DNA from: Bacteroidales bacterium | GTDB lineage: Bacteria; Bacteroidota; Bacteroidia; Bacteroidales; UBA7960 | Length of the DNA stretch: 15,332 bases | Assembly: GCA_007131895.1 (NCBI GenBank) | Contig: SLPR01000559.1 | Coordinates: 1-15,332 of the forward strand | Direction: 5' to 3' | Shown: positions 1-7,705 of the stretch, one piece after another | Position numbering within the stretch: position 1 is the stretch's first letter | Layout of the letters: every line of letters begins with the position of its first letter | Made by a program: the position numbers and the translations under genes | Notes under the pieces: generated by a model | What the model was told of the DNA's origin: nothing | The model's input: the letters and a program-made list of their open reading frames with translations, nothing else | Databases searched by the model: none

Positions 1-371
1 AAGATGCCGGCATATATTACTCTGCAGCTACTGGTCAACCCCTATTTGTTTCCGATGCCAAATACGACTCGGGGTGCGGCTGGCCGAGCTTTTTCGAGCC
101 CATTACTGAAGGAGTCATTCTATACCGCAAAGATACTTCTGCCGGCATGGTTCGCACCGAAATCATCGATTCCTCCAGCGGATCGCACCTGGGCCATGTT
201 TTCGACGATGGACCTAAGCCCACTGGCCTGCGTTATTGCATGAACAGCGCCGCGATGATATTCGTGAGGGTTGGCGACCAGGCACCTCCCCTGGTAAGAG
301 ATTACATGGAAAGGCATGCATCGCAGGCAGAAAAAGATGCTGTAGCTTCTTTTTTACGTGATAACAGATGA
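1..371 (+). CDS. msrB: Peptide-methionine (R)-S-oxide reductase MsrB, 5'-truncated
   Basis: This enzyme reduces the R epimer of methionine sulfoxide in oxidised proteins, normally recycled by thioredoxin. The readable frame starts at base 3 and is open to the window edge, so the N-terminus is missing. The visible part carries the MsrB hallmarks in order: YDSGCGWPSF with the resolving Cys, GSHLGHVFDDGPKPTGLRYC with the zinc-independent His core, and the catalytic Cys in RYCMNSAA. The four Cys that bind structural zinc in E. coli-type MsrB are absent: the CxxC positions read YYSAATGQPLF and EIIDSSSGSH. This is therefore a zinc-free, two-Cys type, of the kind known from the PilB MsrB domain. It ends in a short charged helix, RHASQAEKDAVASFLRDNR. 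The missing upstream part could include a fused MsrA domain or a signal peptide. Identity is very secure; completeness is unknown. Confidence 0.93.
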   Translation, partial: DAGIYYSAATGQPLFVSDAKYDSGCGWPSFFEPITEGVILYRKDTSAGMVRTEIIDSSSGSHLGHVFDDGPKPTGLRYCMNSAAMIFVRVGDQAPPLVRDYMERHASQAEKDAVASFLRDNR

Positions 372-430
372 ATCTCACCTGAGAGAAAAAACTTTTTCAG
401 ATTTTCCTGCTTTTTTAGCCAAAAAACCCT

Positions 431-438
431 TAGGTTTG
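431..438 (+). promoter_or_regulatory. Candidate Bacteroidota -7 promoter element for the ferritin-like gene
   Basis: TAGGTTTG fits the Bacteroidota primary-sigma -7 consensus TAnnTTTG and lies 51 bp before the chosen ATG. No clear -33 TTG is seen at the expected distance. It also argues against translation starting upstream of it. Confidence 0.45.
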
Positions 439-489
439 AGGCAGAAAAGCAATCTAAAAAATAGTAACACCTTAAATTACCAAAAAGAT

Positions 490-993
490 ATGGAAAACCA
501 GGTAACAGAAATTTTAAAGCAAGCCATCCTAATGGAGAACCGGGGCAAAAGCCTTTACCAGATGGTAGCAGCCCAGACTCCCAGCGAAGAGGTGAAAAAT
601 ATTTTTCAAACCATGGCTGATGAAGAACAAATGCATATTGAGTTTCTCAGCAAACAGTTTGCTTTTTACCAGAAAAACAAGTCCTTTGATTTAAACCAAC
701 TGGAGGCAGCAGCAGAGGAAGATGCCATTGCCAACAGCATCCTGACAGAGAAAATCAAACAGGACATATCGGGTGCCGGTTTTGAGGCAGCAGCCATTTC
801 CGCTGCCATTGACATGGAAAACAAATCCATTGAAGTATATGAAAAGCGCGCTAAGGAATCAACCGATGCCAATGAAAAGGAGCTTTACCAGTTTTTGGCC
901 GACTGGGAAAAAGGTCATCACAAATTACTGCTCGAACTCAACAAGCAACTCACAGAAAAGGTATGGTATGACAATAATTTCTGGCCGTTCTAA
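490..993 (+). CDS. Ferritin-like/rubrerythrin-family di-iron protein without rubredoxin domain
   Basis: This 167-residue protein is predicted to form a four-helix bundle with a di-iron centre, in the COG1633-like rubrerythrin group, and probably acts in peroxide or iron handling in the cytoplasm. The metal-ligand pattern is visible: Glu16 in LMENRGKSLY, E46xxH49 in MADEEQMHIEFL, Glu110 in DMENKSIEVYEKRA, and E140xxH143 in LADWEKGHHKLL. There is no C-terminal CxxC rubredoxin domain, unlike classical rubrerythrin. The C-terminus is an aromatic tail, KVWYDNNFWPF. The frame is open further upstream to 358, but that stretch is low-complexity, contains the candidate promoter at 431-438 and overlaps the msrB stop. 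The ATG at 490, which starts the first helix, is therefore preferred. No Shine-Dalgarno is seen, as usual for this phylum. A strong terminator follows, so the gene is probably monocistronic or the last of a unit with msrB. The substrate is not determined. Confidence 0.85.
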   Translation: MENQVTEILKQAILMENRGKSLYQMVAAQTPSEEVKNIFQTMADEEQMHIEFLSKQFAFYQKNKSFDLNQLEAAAEEDAIANSILTEKIKQDISGAGFEAAAISAAIDMENKSIEVYEKRAKESTDANEKELYQFLADWEKGHHKLLLELNKQLTEKVWYDNNFWPF

Positions 994-1012
994 TTCATTC
1001 AAACTGAATTTC

Positions 1013-1051
1013 AGGGGCAGTTCCGGTGGCTTTACTGGTGCTGCCCTTTTT
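1013..1051 (+). terminator. Rho-independent terminator after the ferritin-like gene
   Basis: GGGCAG (1015-1020) pairs with CTGCCC (1041-1046), extended outward by A-T and G-T pairs. A second inner stem, CCGGT (1023-1027) with ACTGG (1034-1038), closes a six-base loop. A five-T run follows at once, then more T-rich sequence. It lies 20 bp past the stop codon and is the best terminator in the window. Confidence 0.85.
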
Positions 1052-1106
1052 GTTTTGTTCTGAAGTTTAAAATCATTCAATGCAGTTTATTTAATCAGGT
1101 TTTATG

Positions 1107-1114
1107 TAGCTTTG
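1107..1114 (+). promoter_or_regulatory. Bacteroidota -7 promoter element for panB
   Basis: TAGCTTTG matches TAnnTTTG exactly and lies 64 bp upstream of the panB ATG, after the preceding terminator. A weak -33-like GTTTA is about 18 bp upstream. The predicted leader is about 55-60 nt. Confidence 0.6.
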
Positions 1115-1178
1115 CAAAGAAAACTAATTTATCCCGCAAGGAGTTAAAACCAAAGTTGTATTACATCTTAAGCCTACG

Positions 1179-1991
1179 ATGAAAACATTAAACTTTCCCC
1201 GCATTACCACGCATGTGCTACAGGAGATGAAACTCAAAGGAGAAAAAATCGCCATGCTCACCGCCTATGATTTTTCAATGGCAAAAATTATTGATGATTC
1301 AGGCATAGATATCATTTTGGTGGGAGACAGTGCAGCCAATGTAATGGCAGGGCACAAAACCACTCTCCCCATCACTTTAAATGAGATGATTTACCATGCC
1401 AGCTCTGTTATGCGTGCTGTGGAAAGAGCACTTGTAGTGGTAGATCTTCCTTTTGGCACTTACCAGGGCAACAGTCGTGAGGCACTCAATTCGGCCATCC
1501 GCATCATGAAAGAATCCAACGCCAATGCCGTGAAACTGGAGGGTGGCCGGGAAATCAAAGATTCCGTTGACAGGATATTGTCAGCAGGTATTCCTGTGAT
1601 GGGCCACCTGGGGTTAACCCCCCAGTCTATCAACAAATTTGGCACCTATGTAGTGCGGGCAAGGGAGGAAGAAGAAGCTCAAAGATTAAAGGAAGATGCA
1701 AAATTGCTTGAAGAAATCGGATGTTTTGCATTGGTACTGGAGAAAATTCCCGCTGCACTGGCAAAAGAAGTTACAGAAAACATCAAAATTCCTACTATCG
1801 GTATCGGTGCAGGCAGCGGTGTTGACGGACAGGTGCTGGTGATTCATGACATGCTGGGCATCAACCACGATTTTTCTCCCAGGTTTCTGCGGAGATATCA
1901 CGACCTTTACGTGGAGATGAAGGGAGCTGTTGAATTGTATATCAAAGACGTAAAAAGCCTTGATTTTCCCAACGAAAGAGAACAATATTGA
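1179..1991 (+). CDS. panB: 3-methyl-2-oxobutanoate hydroxymethyltransferase (ketopantoate hydroxymethyltransferase)
   Basis: This enzyme adds a hydroxymethyl group from 5,10-methylene-tetrahydrofolate to 2-oxoisovalerate to give ketopantoate, the first committed step to pantothenate and CoA. The 270 residues are the normal family length and the whole (beta/alpha)8 barrel is present. Visible family segments are KIAMLTAYDFSMAKIIDDSG, ILVGDSAANVMAGH, VVDLPFGTYQ, AVKLEGG, PVMGHLGLTPQS and LEKIP...IPTIGIGAG. Metal-binding residues correspond to Asp50, Asp89 and Glu121, with Lys119 beside them and the catalytic-base position at Glu188 (E. coli Asp45, Asp84, Glu114, Lys112 and Glu181). The ATG at 1179 is the only in-frame start near the conserved N-terminus. 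An AAGGAG at 1138-1143 is 35 bp away, too far to serve as its ribosome site. No other pan gene is present in the window. The gene runs convergently into the receiver gene that ends at 2063, with no convincing terminator between them. Confidence 0.97.
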   Translation: MKTLNFPRITTHVLQEMKLKGEKIAMLTAYDFSMAKIIDDSGIDIILVGDSAANVMAGHKTTLPITLNEMIYHASSVMRAVERALVVVDLPFGTYQGNSREALNSAIRIMKESNANAVKLEGGREIKDSVDRILSAGIPVMGHLGLTPQSINKFGTYVVRAREEEEAQRLKEDAKLLEEIGCFALVLEKIPAALAKEVTENIKIPTIGIGAGSGVDGQVLVIHDMLGINHDFSPRFLRRYHDLYVEMKGAVELYIKDVKSLDFPNEREQY

Positions 1992-2062
1992 CCTGAGCAA
2001 GCATAAACCGGGGCAGACAGCAAGTGACAACGAATGACCTGCTGACAAATCTCTCTGGTTTG

Positions 2063-2437
2063 TTATCTGAGAAGCTCCGAAATTATTGACTCGTCAATCT
2101 CTTTGGTACTAAAAGGTTTCATGAAGTATTTCGAAATCAACCCTGATTCAATAGCCCGGGTTATATCCGGGGTAACTTCATAACCTGTCAGAACGAAATA
2201 ACACATGCGGGGATATCTGGATTTAGCTATGGAGATAAACTCCATCCCGGTCATGCCGGGCATATTCATATCGCTTATAACAACCTTCAAATCAGGTATT
2301 TCAGATAAAGCTTCTAAACCTTCTTTACCGGATGAAGCCCCGATAACTTTGTATTTTTTTCGAAACAGTTTTTCGAAAATCATAAGGTTAATAGGCTCAT
2401 CATCAACATACAGAATTTTGATGTCATTACTTATCAT
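2063..2437 (-). CDS. Stand-alone CheY-like response regulator receiver
   Basis: This 124-residue protein is a single receiver domain with no attached output domain. It shows the acidic pocket in ILYVDDEP, the phospho-acceptor Asp in VVISDMNMPGMTG, the switch Thr in FVLTGY and the invariant Lys in YFMKPF. Its start overlaps the stop of the upstream kinase gene by 11 bp (ATGATAAGTAA), so the two are very likely translationally coupled and partners. A TTG nine codons further upstream would lengthen it but gives a non-conserved extension; the ATG beginning MISNDIKILYVDDEP is the usual receiver N-terminus. With no DNA-binding, cyclase or enzymatic domain, it probably acts by protein contact or as a phospho-relay or sink. 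The target is unknown. Confidence 0.88.
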   Translation of the reverse strand: MISNDIKILYVDDEPINLMIFEKLFRKKYKVIGASSGKEGLEALSEIPDLKVVISDMNMPGMTGMEFISIAKSRYPRMCYFVLTGYEVTPDITRAIESGLISKYFMKPFSTKEIDESIISELLR

Positions 2438-5072
2438 GCTTTTTATTGCTAAGGGGTAATTCAATAATGAAACAACTACCTTGATTCAACGCAGATTCGC
2501 AATGAATGGTTCCATTATGGTCGCTGATTATGCGTTGTGAAATAGACAGACCAAGTCCTGTTCCTTTTCCCGGTGCTTTGGTTGTATAGAAGGGGTCAAA
2601 GATATACCTGAGATGATCTTCTGTTATTCCCACACCATTATCTGTTATTGATATTCTCACCCTATCATCAACCTGAAGGGTTTCAATATGAATTTTACCC
2701 TCTTGCTCAATGGCCTGCATGGCATTGGCCAGCACATTGAGAAACACTTGGTGCAACTGCCCTTCGCGCCCCATAACAAGAGGTTTATCCAGAGAGTATT
2801 TCCTTGTAATTTTCACCCTGGTTTTGTATTGATTGTAGAGCAGGGTAAGACCATCGTCAATAATTTCATGAATATTGCAATCGCTGGCAGGCAATGATTC
2901 GCTGCGATTGTACTTGCTCATACTTCTTACAATTCCGGTTACTCTCTTCACTCCGGCAGCAATGGCTTCAAACAAGGGGTTTAACTCTTCGAGAGAACCG
3001 CTATGATGGTCGGTTATATAACTTTCTACGGCAGCCGTACCGTTGGCGATAAAGTTGATGGGATTATTGATTTCATGAGCAACCCCTGCGGTTAAAATTC
3101 CCAGAGATGCCATTTTTTCAGACTGAATGAGCTTTATCTGAAGCGATTTCAGGCTTTGTATGGTTTTCTCAAGCTCCTCCTTCTGCTTACTGATGATCTG
3201 ATTTTTATCAAAGAGTTCATCATTGATGGCTTTTAGCTCTTCATTGGCTGCTACCAGCTCTTCGGTGCGCTCCTGAACGAGGCTTTCCAGATGGTTTTTA
3301 TATTCCTCCAGTTCCTTCTCTATCTTCTTTTTTTCTGTAATCTCAAGGCTGGTGCTCAACAAACAGGGCTCACCCTTGACAGTAATCTGGTTGCCATTGT
3401 AGTAAGAATAGTTTATTTTTCCTTCCTGGTGCCAGCTCATCACCTCTTTCCCCTTAACAAACCCATTCCGTGACAATTCCTCCTCAACAGACTGCCTGGA
3501 TTTTTCATCAAGATTCAATCCTAATTCCAGCATGGTTTTACCTATGATGGACTCCTCCGGCAAATTGAATTTATCAGCAAACTGCTTATTCACCAGCATA
3601 CATCTCCCATGCCGATCTGTAACGGAAATATCGATGGGTGCCGACTCAAAAAGGGTCTTAAACATTTCCTTACTCTGCCGCAACTCCTCCTCTGCGAGTT
3701 TCTTTTCGGTAGTATTTCTGCCAAAGAAACAGGCCCCGGTTGCCTTACCGTCCATCACTATGGGATTGCCAGACACTTCAATGTAGGTCTGTCTGTTCTC
3801 GGATTCAATAATATCCTCAAAAACAACACTTTCATTGGCCAGGATACGGTCATAGCGCTCTTTCCAATGCTGCCTTATGTTTCCAGGGAGGGCTTCCAGT
3901 AAATTGGTCCCTTTTTCTAAATCTACACCAAAGACACTTTTAAATTCACCTGCAAAAACATTATTGACATATTTCAGCTCATAATCTCTGTTCAGAGACC
4001 AGATGCTATCCATGGAGTTTTCGATGATGGCCTTTAAATCGGCCTCGCTTTCCAACAATGCATCTTCTGTTTTTTTCCTGTCTGAAACATCCCGGCAGAT
4101 GCCCTCGTGAAACAATACTTTCCCGTTTTCATCCTTAATAAAACGGGCATTTTCCTCCAGCCAGATGATCTGCCCATCTTTGCGTTTCAACCGGAAGGTA
4201 ACCAGCTCTGTGGAAAACTCAGAACTGATGGTTACTTCTTCTCTTTCTGACTCATGGACATAAATATCTGTTGGGATAAAAACTTTTTTCAGCTCCTCAA
4301 AAGAACTATATCCAAGCATTTTCACAAATGCCGGGTTTGCATCAACGAAATATCCTTCTGGTGTAGAACGATAGAAACCATTAGGCATGCTGTCAAACAA
4401 GTCCTTGTATCTTGCTTCGCTCTCACGAAGGGCCTCCTCTGACTTTTCTCTGCTGCGAATATCTGATTCTGCCTTCTCAATGGCTGCCTTATTGATAGAA
4501 TAAATATTATAGCTTACTATGCCTAAAAAAACCAAAGCAACGGTGGTGTTCACCAAAAAATCGTTAAACTCATATTCGGAAATTGCCAGAGAGCTTCTGA
4601 TCATGAAAAGAAAAACTACCAGAAGGGCTGCATTGACAAGGGTATACATCAGACTTAATCCCTTCTTTTGGTCAATAAGCAGGGGAGCCATTGCCAGGAT
4701 GGCAAACAGCCACACTACGGTATCAAGCCTGGCAATCCCCTGATTTTTGCTGAACAACATAATCAGCCAGACCATAACCAGTCCTGAAATAAGCAACAAA
4801 TTGGCAGACAACAAGTAATGCCCCCTGGTCAGCAGGACATAACATAAACCGAATACAATTCCCCCGGCAAACAGAGGCATTATAACGGGTAAGTAAAGTC
4901 CTCCGTGAAAATTGCTTGACAATTGCAAGTAAATTATGGTGGGGATCATTGCTCCCACAATAATTAGTGCCGACACTATCAGGTAATAAATAAATTTTGC
5001 TTTCAGCCGGACTATAAAATCGGCGTCTTTGTATGCCTTTAATGGATCAGGAATTTTGGATTTTTCCTTCAT
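2427..5072 (-). CDS. Membrane sensor histidine kinase, six TM segments and three PAS domains
   Basis: This 881-residue inner-membrane kinase would sense a signal and pass phosphate to a receiver, most likely the overlapping downstream one. Residues 27-193 hold about six hydrophobic helices with short loops, so the membrane part lacks a large periplasmic sensor. A helical linker (195-220) leads to three PAS-type domains at about 219-332, 340-457 and 467-582; the first ends in the typical PAC segment GICRDVSDRKK. A coiled coil (about 581-650) then leads to the dimerisation/phosphotransfer helix with His666 in GVAHEINNPINF. The ATPase domain has the N box around Asn779/Asn783 in VFLNVLANAMQA, the G1 box DNGVGI, the F box IFDPFYTTK and the G2 box GKGTGLGL. 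All catalytic motifs are intact. The ATG at 5072 follows a weak purine-rich AAGAAG, and the gene is divergent from the REC-PAS-kinase-REC gene. The PAS ligands cannot be read from sequence. Confidence 0.94.
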   Translation of the reverse strand: MKEKSKIPDPLKAYKDADFIVRLKAKFIYYLIVSALIIVGAMIPTIIYLQLSSNFHGGLYLPVIMPLFAGGIVFGLCYVLLTRGHYLLSANLLLISGLVMVWLIMLFSKNQGIARLDTVVWLFAILAMAPLLIDQKKGLSLMYTLVNAALLVVFLFMIRSSLAISEYEFNDFLVNTTVALVFLGIVSYNIYSINKAAIEKAESDIRSREKSEEALRESEARYKDLFDSMPNGFYRSTPEGYFVDANPAFVKMLGYSSFEELKKVFIPTDIYVHESEREEVTISSEFSTELVTFRLKRKDGQIIWLEENARFIKDENGKVLFHEGICRDVSDRKKTEDALLESEADLKAIIENSMDSIWSLNRDYELKYVNNVFAGEFKSVFGVDLEKGTNLLEALPGNIRQHWKERYDRILANESVVFEDIIESENRQTYIEVSGNPIVMDGKATGACFFGRNTTEKKLAEEELRQSKEMFKTLFESAPIDISVTDRHGRCMLVNKQFADKFNLPEESIIGKTMLELGLNLDEKSRQSVEEELSRNGFVKGKEVMSWHQEGKINYSYYNGNQITVKGEPCLLSTSLEITEKKKIEKELEEYKNHLESLVQERTEELVAANEELKAINDELFDKNQIISKQKEELEKTIQSLKSLQIKLIQSEKMASLGILTAGVAHEINNPINFIANGTAAVESYITDHHSGSLEELNPLFEAIAAGVKRVTGIVRSMSKYNRSESLPASDCNIHEIIDDGLTLLYNQYKTRVKITRKYSLDKPLVMGREGQLHQVFLNVLANAMQAIEQEGKIHIETLQVDDRVRISITDNGVGITEDHLRYIFDPFYTTKAPGKGTGLGLSISQRIISDHNGTIHCESALNQGSCFIIELPLSNKKHDK

Positions 5073-5256
5073 TGTATCTTCTTATGGGGGCTAAAGAATT
5101 GACGGGATGCAACAGTTGTTTCCGGCGATAGCCCAATAATTTAAAAAGCAGGTTTGTTGATTAAAATTGCACCAGGAGTTTTCCACTTCCTTATGTTTCA
5201 CTTCACAATTTGATACGTGTGCAGTTTTACATTTCTGGCACGCTCTATTTACTGTT

Positions 5257-5264
5257 CAAAATTA
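5257..5264 (-). promoter_or_regulatory. Candidate -7 element for the membrane kinase and receiver operon
   Basis: On the minus strand this reads TAATTTTG, which fits TAnnTTTG. It would give a leader of about 180 nt before the kinase ATG. No -33 TTG is apparent, so the call is tentative. Confidence 0.3.
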
Positions 5265-5360
5265 GTGAAATTATAATCTGGTAATATAAACAGGGCTTTG
5301 GACTGTGAATGTGAATAAATATTTTAAAATAATTATCTGTTTTACCTCTTCAAAAATCAT

Positions 5361-5381
5361 CTAAACATAGACTTTGTTTAG
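5361..5381. repeat. Inverted repeat CTAAACA-N7-TGTTTAG, possible operator
   Basis: Perfect 7-bp arms at 5361-5367 and 5375-5381 are separated by seven bases. The same half-site occurs once more at 5611-5617, just after the forward -7 element. The spacing and location suit a dimeric regulator, but the arms are A/T-rich and could occur by chance. There is no T run, so it is not a terminator. Confidence 0.35.
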
Positions 5382-5600
5382 CATGAAAAAACAACATTTC
5401 ACCTTGTCTTTCATTTTCAGGGTTTGATAAAAAAACCACTTGCCCTGTTGTAATCTGCTTTTTGTTCAATGAACTGCAATTCATTCCATATTTATCATAA
5501 GCACACATTAACAGCTCATTACGTGATTGATACATTGCCAACATTTTTTCATTTAGTTTTCAACACTCTGCCCCATATGAGAAGGCAGTTCAATTTTTGT

Positions 5601-5608
5601 TAAATTTG
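5601..5608 (+). promoter_or_regulatory. Bacteroidota -7 promoter element for the REC-PAS-kinase-REC gene
   Basis: TAAATTTG matches TAnnTTTG and lies 18 bp before the ATG, which predicts a very short leader. No clear -33 TTG is seen. A CTAAACA half-site directly follows the element. Confidence 0.55.
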
Positions 5609-5626
5609 CGCTAAACAAAAAGACCA

Positions 5627-7555
5627 ATGCATAAGCTTCTTTACATCGACGATGAAAAGCATAACCTGACCACTCTGAAATTGTCTGTCAACAAATGGCA
5701 TGAGGTATTTACCCTGGAAAGCCCGTTTGAAGCATTAGATGTAATTGAAAGAGAAAACATAGGGGTTGTAATTACAGATCAAAGGATGCCGGGGATGACC
5801 GGGCTTGAGCTGGCAGAGAAAATCAGGGAGAAATATGAAGATGTAATCGTCATCATCCTTACGGCCTATGATGATAATAATGTAATGCTCCAGGCCATCA
5901 ACCAGGGAGGGATTTTCAGGTATATGCTAAAACCCTGGGACCTTAAAGATCTGCGGCAAACCTTAAAAAATGCATTTGATACTTACGAATTAAAAAAAAA
6001 GAACCGCCGTCTTGTCAATGATCTTATCACCCAAAACAAGGAGCTTAGCCTTCAGGAGAGAAAGTACAGATTAATATTTGACTCCTCACCCCTGGGCATA
6101 GCTCATTTTGATAAAAGGGGTATTGCAACCCGCTTTAACAAACGTTTCAGAGATATTACCCATACACCCGACGATATCGAGAATCTCAATTTCATTACCG
6201 AAGGACTTAACCAGGAAATAATTTCAGCATTCAACATGTCATGGAAAGCCAATCACTCGGTAACCCTTGAAGGCATGTATCAGCAGAAATCAGGTGAACA
6301 AATTCCTGTTAGGGTTATTTTTACACCTATAAACGAAGATGATAAGCATGATGGTGTAGTAATGCTCATAGAAGACCTCAGGGAGACACTTAAACAGGAA
6401 GAATTAAAGAAACAGGTTATTATTGCAAGAGAAGCAGCGCGGTTTAAACATAACTTCCTGGCTGAAATGAGCCATGAAATACGTACACCTCTCACAGGTG
6501 TATTAGGAATGATCGATATCCTAAACCAATCCGGACTTAACGCTGAACAAAAAAAACATATTGCCATCCTGAAACAATCAGGAGATGACTTGCGGGAAAT
6601 CATCAATCAGGTGCTGGATTATTCCAAAATTGAAGCAGGCAAATTGCCCCTCAAAACCGGCACCTTTCGTATTAGCAATGTTTTTCAAAAAGCAGAACAA
6701 TTATTTCTCAGCATTAACAACAAGGAGATCGCATTTTTTAAGGAACATGATCAACAAATACCAGAGTATGTTATTGGTGATGAATTACGCATCATGCAAA
6801 TCATAAACAACCTGATAACCAATGCAGTAAAATTCACCCAGAACGGTAGCATCACACTCAGTTCCGAACTTTTGCCCCAGAGCAGCGACGCTGAAGACTG
6901 CACAGTCAAATTCAGGGTCACCGATACAGGAAAAGGGATTCCGGAAGCATTGCAAAAGATACTTTTTACCCCTTTTACACAAGCAGAGCAAGTTCAATCA
7001 CCCGGAATAGAAGGAACAGGACTGGGACTAGCCATTTGCAAGGAACTGACAAAACTACATGGAGGTAATATAGGTGTGGAAAGTCTGCCTGACAAAGGAA
7101 GCACCTTTTGGTTTACATTAAGGGTTAGACCAAGCACAGAAGCCAGCCTGGCAGAGTCCCAAACAGCCCTGGCCGGGAGATCCATCCCAAATGCAAAGAT
7201 ACTTCTTGCTGAAGACAACAAGGTCACCCAAAACGTACTCACCATGCTGCTCAATAGCTTTGGACATGAAGTAACTGTAGCCGGAAACGGAGAAGAGGTG
7301 CTGGAAAAATACATCCACGACCGTTTCGATTTGATCCTTATGGACATACAAATGCCGGTAATGAACGGCATTGCAGCCACCCAAATGCTAAAACAAATGC
7401 ACAACAATCTTCCACCCATCGTAGGACTCAGTGCCAATGCACTGGAGGGGGATCGGGAAAAATACATGGCACTCGGCCTTGATGAATACCTCACCAAACC
7501 TTTCAGCCATGAGGACTTTGACAGGGTGTTGAGGAAACTCATGCTGCCAGAATAA
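5627..7555 (+). CDS. Soluble hybrid histidine kinase, REC-PAS-HisKA-HATPase-REC
   Basis: This 642-residue protein is cytoplasmic, with no TM segment. Domain order: receiver 1 (about 3-120; Asp8/Asp9, phospho-acceptor Asp51 in VVITDQRMPGMTG, Thr79, Lys102 in a KPWD motif); PAS (about 143-255); phosphotransfer helix with His283 in AEMSHEIRTPL; ATPase domain (about 385-500) with N box INNLITNAVKF, G1 DTGKGI, F box LFTPF and G2 GTGLGLAI; receiver 2 (about 523-640; Glu529/Asp530, Asp573 in LMDIQMPVMNG, Lys624 in LTKPF). All phosphorylation residues are intact. An N-terminal receiver means the kinase is itself likely controlled by another kinase, and the divergent membrane kinase is the obvious candidate (inference). 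There is no Hpt domain, so the partner that accepts phosphate from receiver 2 must be elsewhere. The gene appears monocistronic, with a 150-bp gap and a separate promoter before the next gene. The KPWD form of receiver 1 resembles receivers of the HupR/RpfG type. Confidence 0.94.
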   Translation: MHKLLYIDDEKHNLTTLKLSVNKWHEVFTLESPFEALDVIERENIGVVITDQRMPGMTGLELAEKIREKYEDVIVIILTAYDDNNVMLQAINQGGIFRYMLKPWDLKDLRQTLKNAFDTYELKKKNRRLVNDLITQNKELSLQERKYRLIFDSSPLGIAHFDKRGIATRFNKRFRDITHTPDDIENLNFITEGLNQEIISAFNMSWKANHSVTLEGMYQQKSGEQIPVRVIFTPINEDDKHDGVVMLIEDLRETLKQEELKKQVIIAREAARFKHNFLAEMSHEIRTPLTGVLGMIDILNQSGLNAEQKKHIAILKQSGDDLREIINQVLDYSKIEAGKLPLKTGTFRISNVFQKAEQLFLSINNKEIAFFKEHDQQIPEYVIGDELRIMQIINNLITNAVKFTQNGSITLSSELLPQSSDAEDCTVKFRVTDTGKGIPEALQKILFTPFTQAEQVQSPGIEGTGLGLAICKELTKLHGGNIGVESLPDKGSTFWFTLRVRPSTEASLAESQTALAGRSIPNAKILLAEDNKVTQNVLTMLLNSFGHEVTVAGNGEEVLEKYIHDRFDLILMDIQMPVMNGIAATQMLKQMHNNLPPIVGLSANALEGDREKYMALGLDEYLTKPFSHEDFDRVLRKLMLPE

Positions 7556-7614
7556 TGGCAAAACGCGGCATGTCAATTAACGCTGACGACCACAAAACAT
7601 ATCAATGAATATAT

Positions 7615-7622
7615 TACCTTTG
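7615..7622 (+). promoter_or_regulatory. Bacteroidota -7 promoter element for the pseudouridine synthase gene
   Basis: TACCTTTG matches TAnnTTTG and lies 83 bp before the ATG in the 150-bp gap after the hybrid kinase gene. No clear -33 box is visible. It implies transcription independent of the kinase. Confidence 0.5.
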
Positions 7623-7705
7623 TCTCCGGGTATTGTAAATGTGAGATTACCGATTTAACCAACCCTTCAACCCATTGAGCAATCGATTTTAAACCTAAAT
7701 ACTAT

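Larger units (their letters stand above)
5073..5626. other. 554-bp AT-rich divergent intergenic region between two kinase units
   Basis: No convincing gene is visible here. The region carries a forward promoter element next to the right-hand gene, a weaker reverse candidate at 5257-5264, and an inverted repeat at 5361-5381 whose half-site CTAAACA recurs at 5611-5617. Only a 64-codon reverse frame (5350-5544) is open. It lacks a recognisable promoter, ribosome site or known motif, so it is not annotated as a gene. Confidence 0.7.

Noticed and set aside
358..489. Upstream extension of the ferritin-like gene to an earlier start overlapping msrB
   Set aside because: The extra residues are low-complexity and not ferritin-like, and a promoter element lies inside the stretch. 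The ATG at 490 fits the first helix.
1138..1143. AAGGAG as ribosome-binding site for panB
   Set aside because: It is 35 bp from the ATG, and no in-frame start codon lies at a suitable distance.
1610..1621. Palindrome GGGGTTAACCCC in panB
   Set aside because: It encodes the conserved HLGLTPQS region, is short enough to occur by chance, and has no regulatory context.
1992..2062. Terminator between the convergent panB and receiver genes
   Set aside because: Only weak five-base stems (CAGCA/TGCTG, ACAAA/TTTGT) without a T run were found.
5350..5544. 64-residue reverse frame in the kinase intergenic region
   Set aside because: No promoter element, ribosome site or recognisable motif; it lies in AT-rich DNA between divergent promoters.
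6994..7542. 182-codon reverse frame opposite the hybrid kinase
   Set aside because: Shadow of the conserved ATPase and receiver 2 coding sequence; low-complexity Ser/Leu-rich product.
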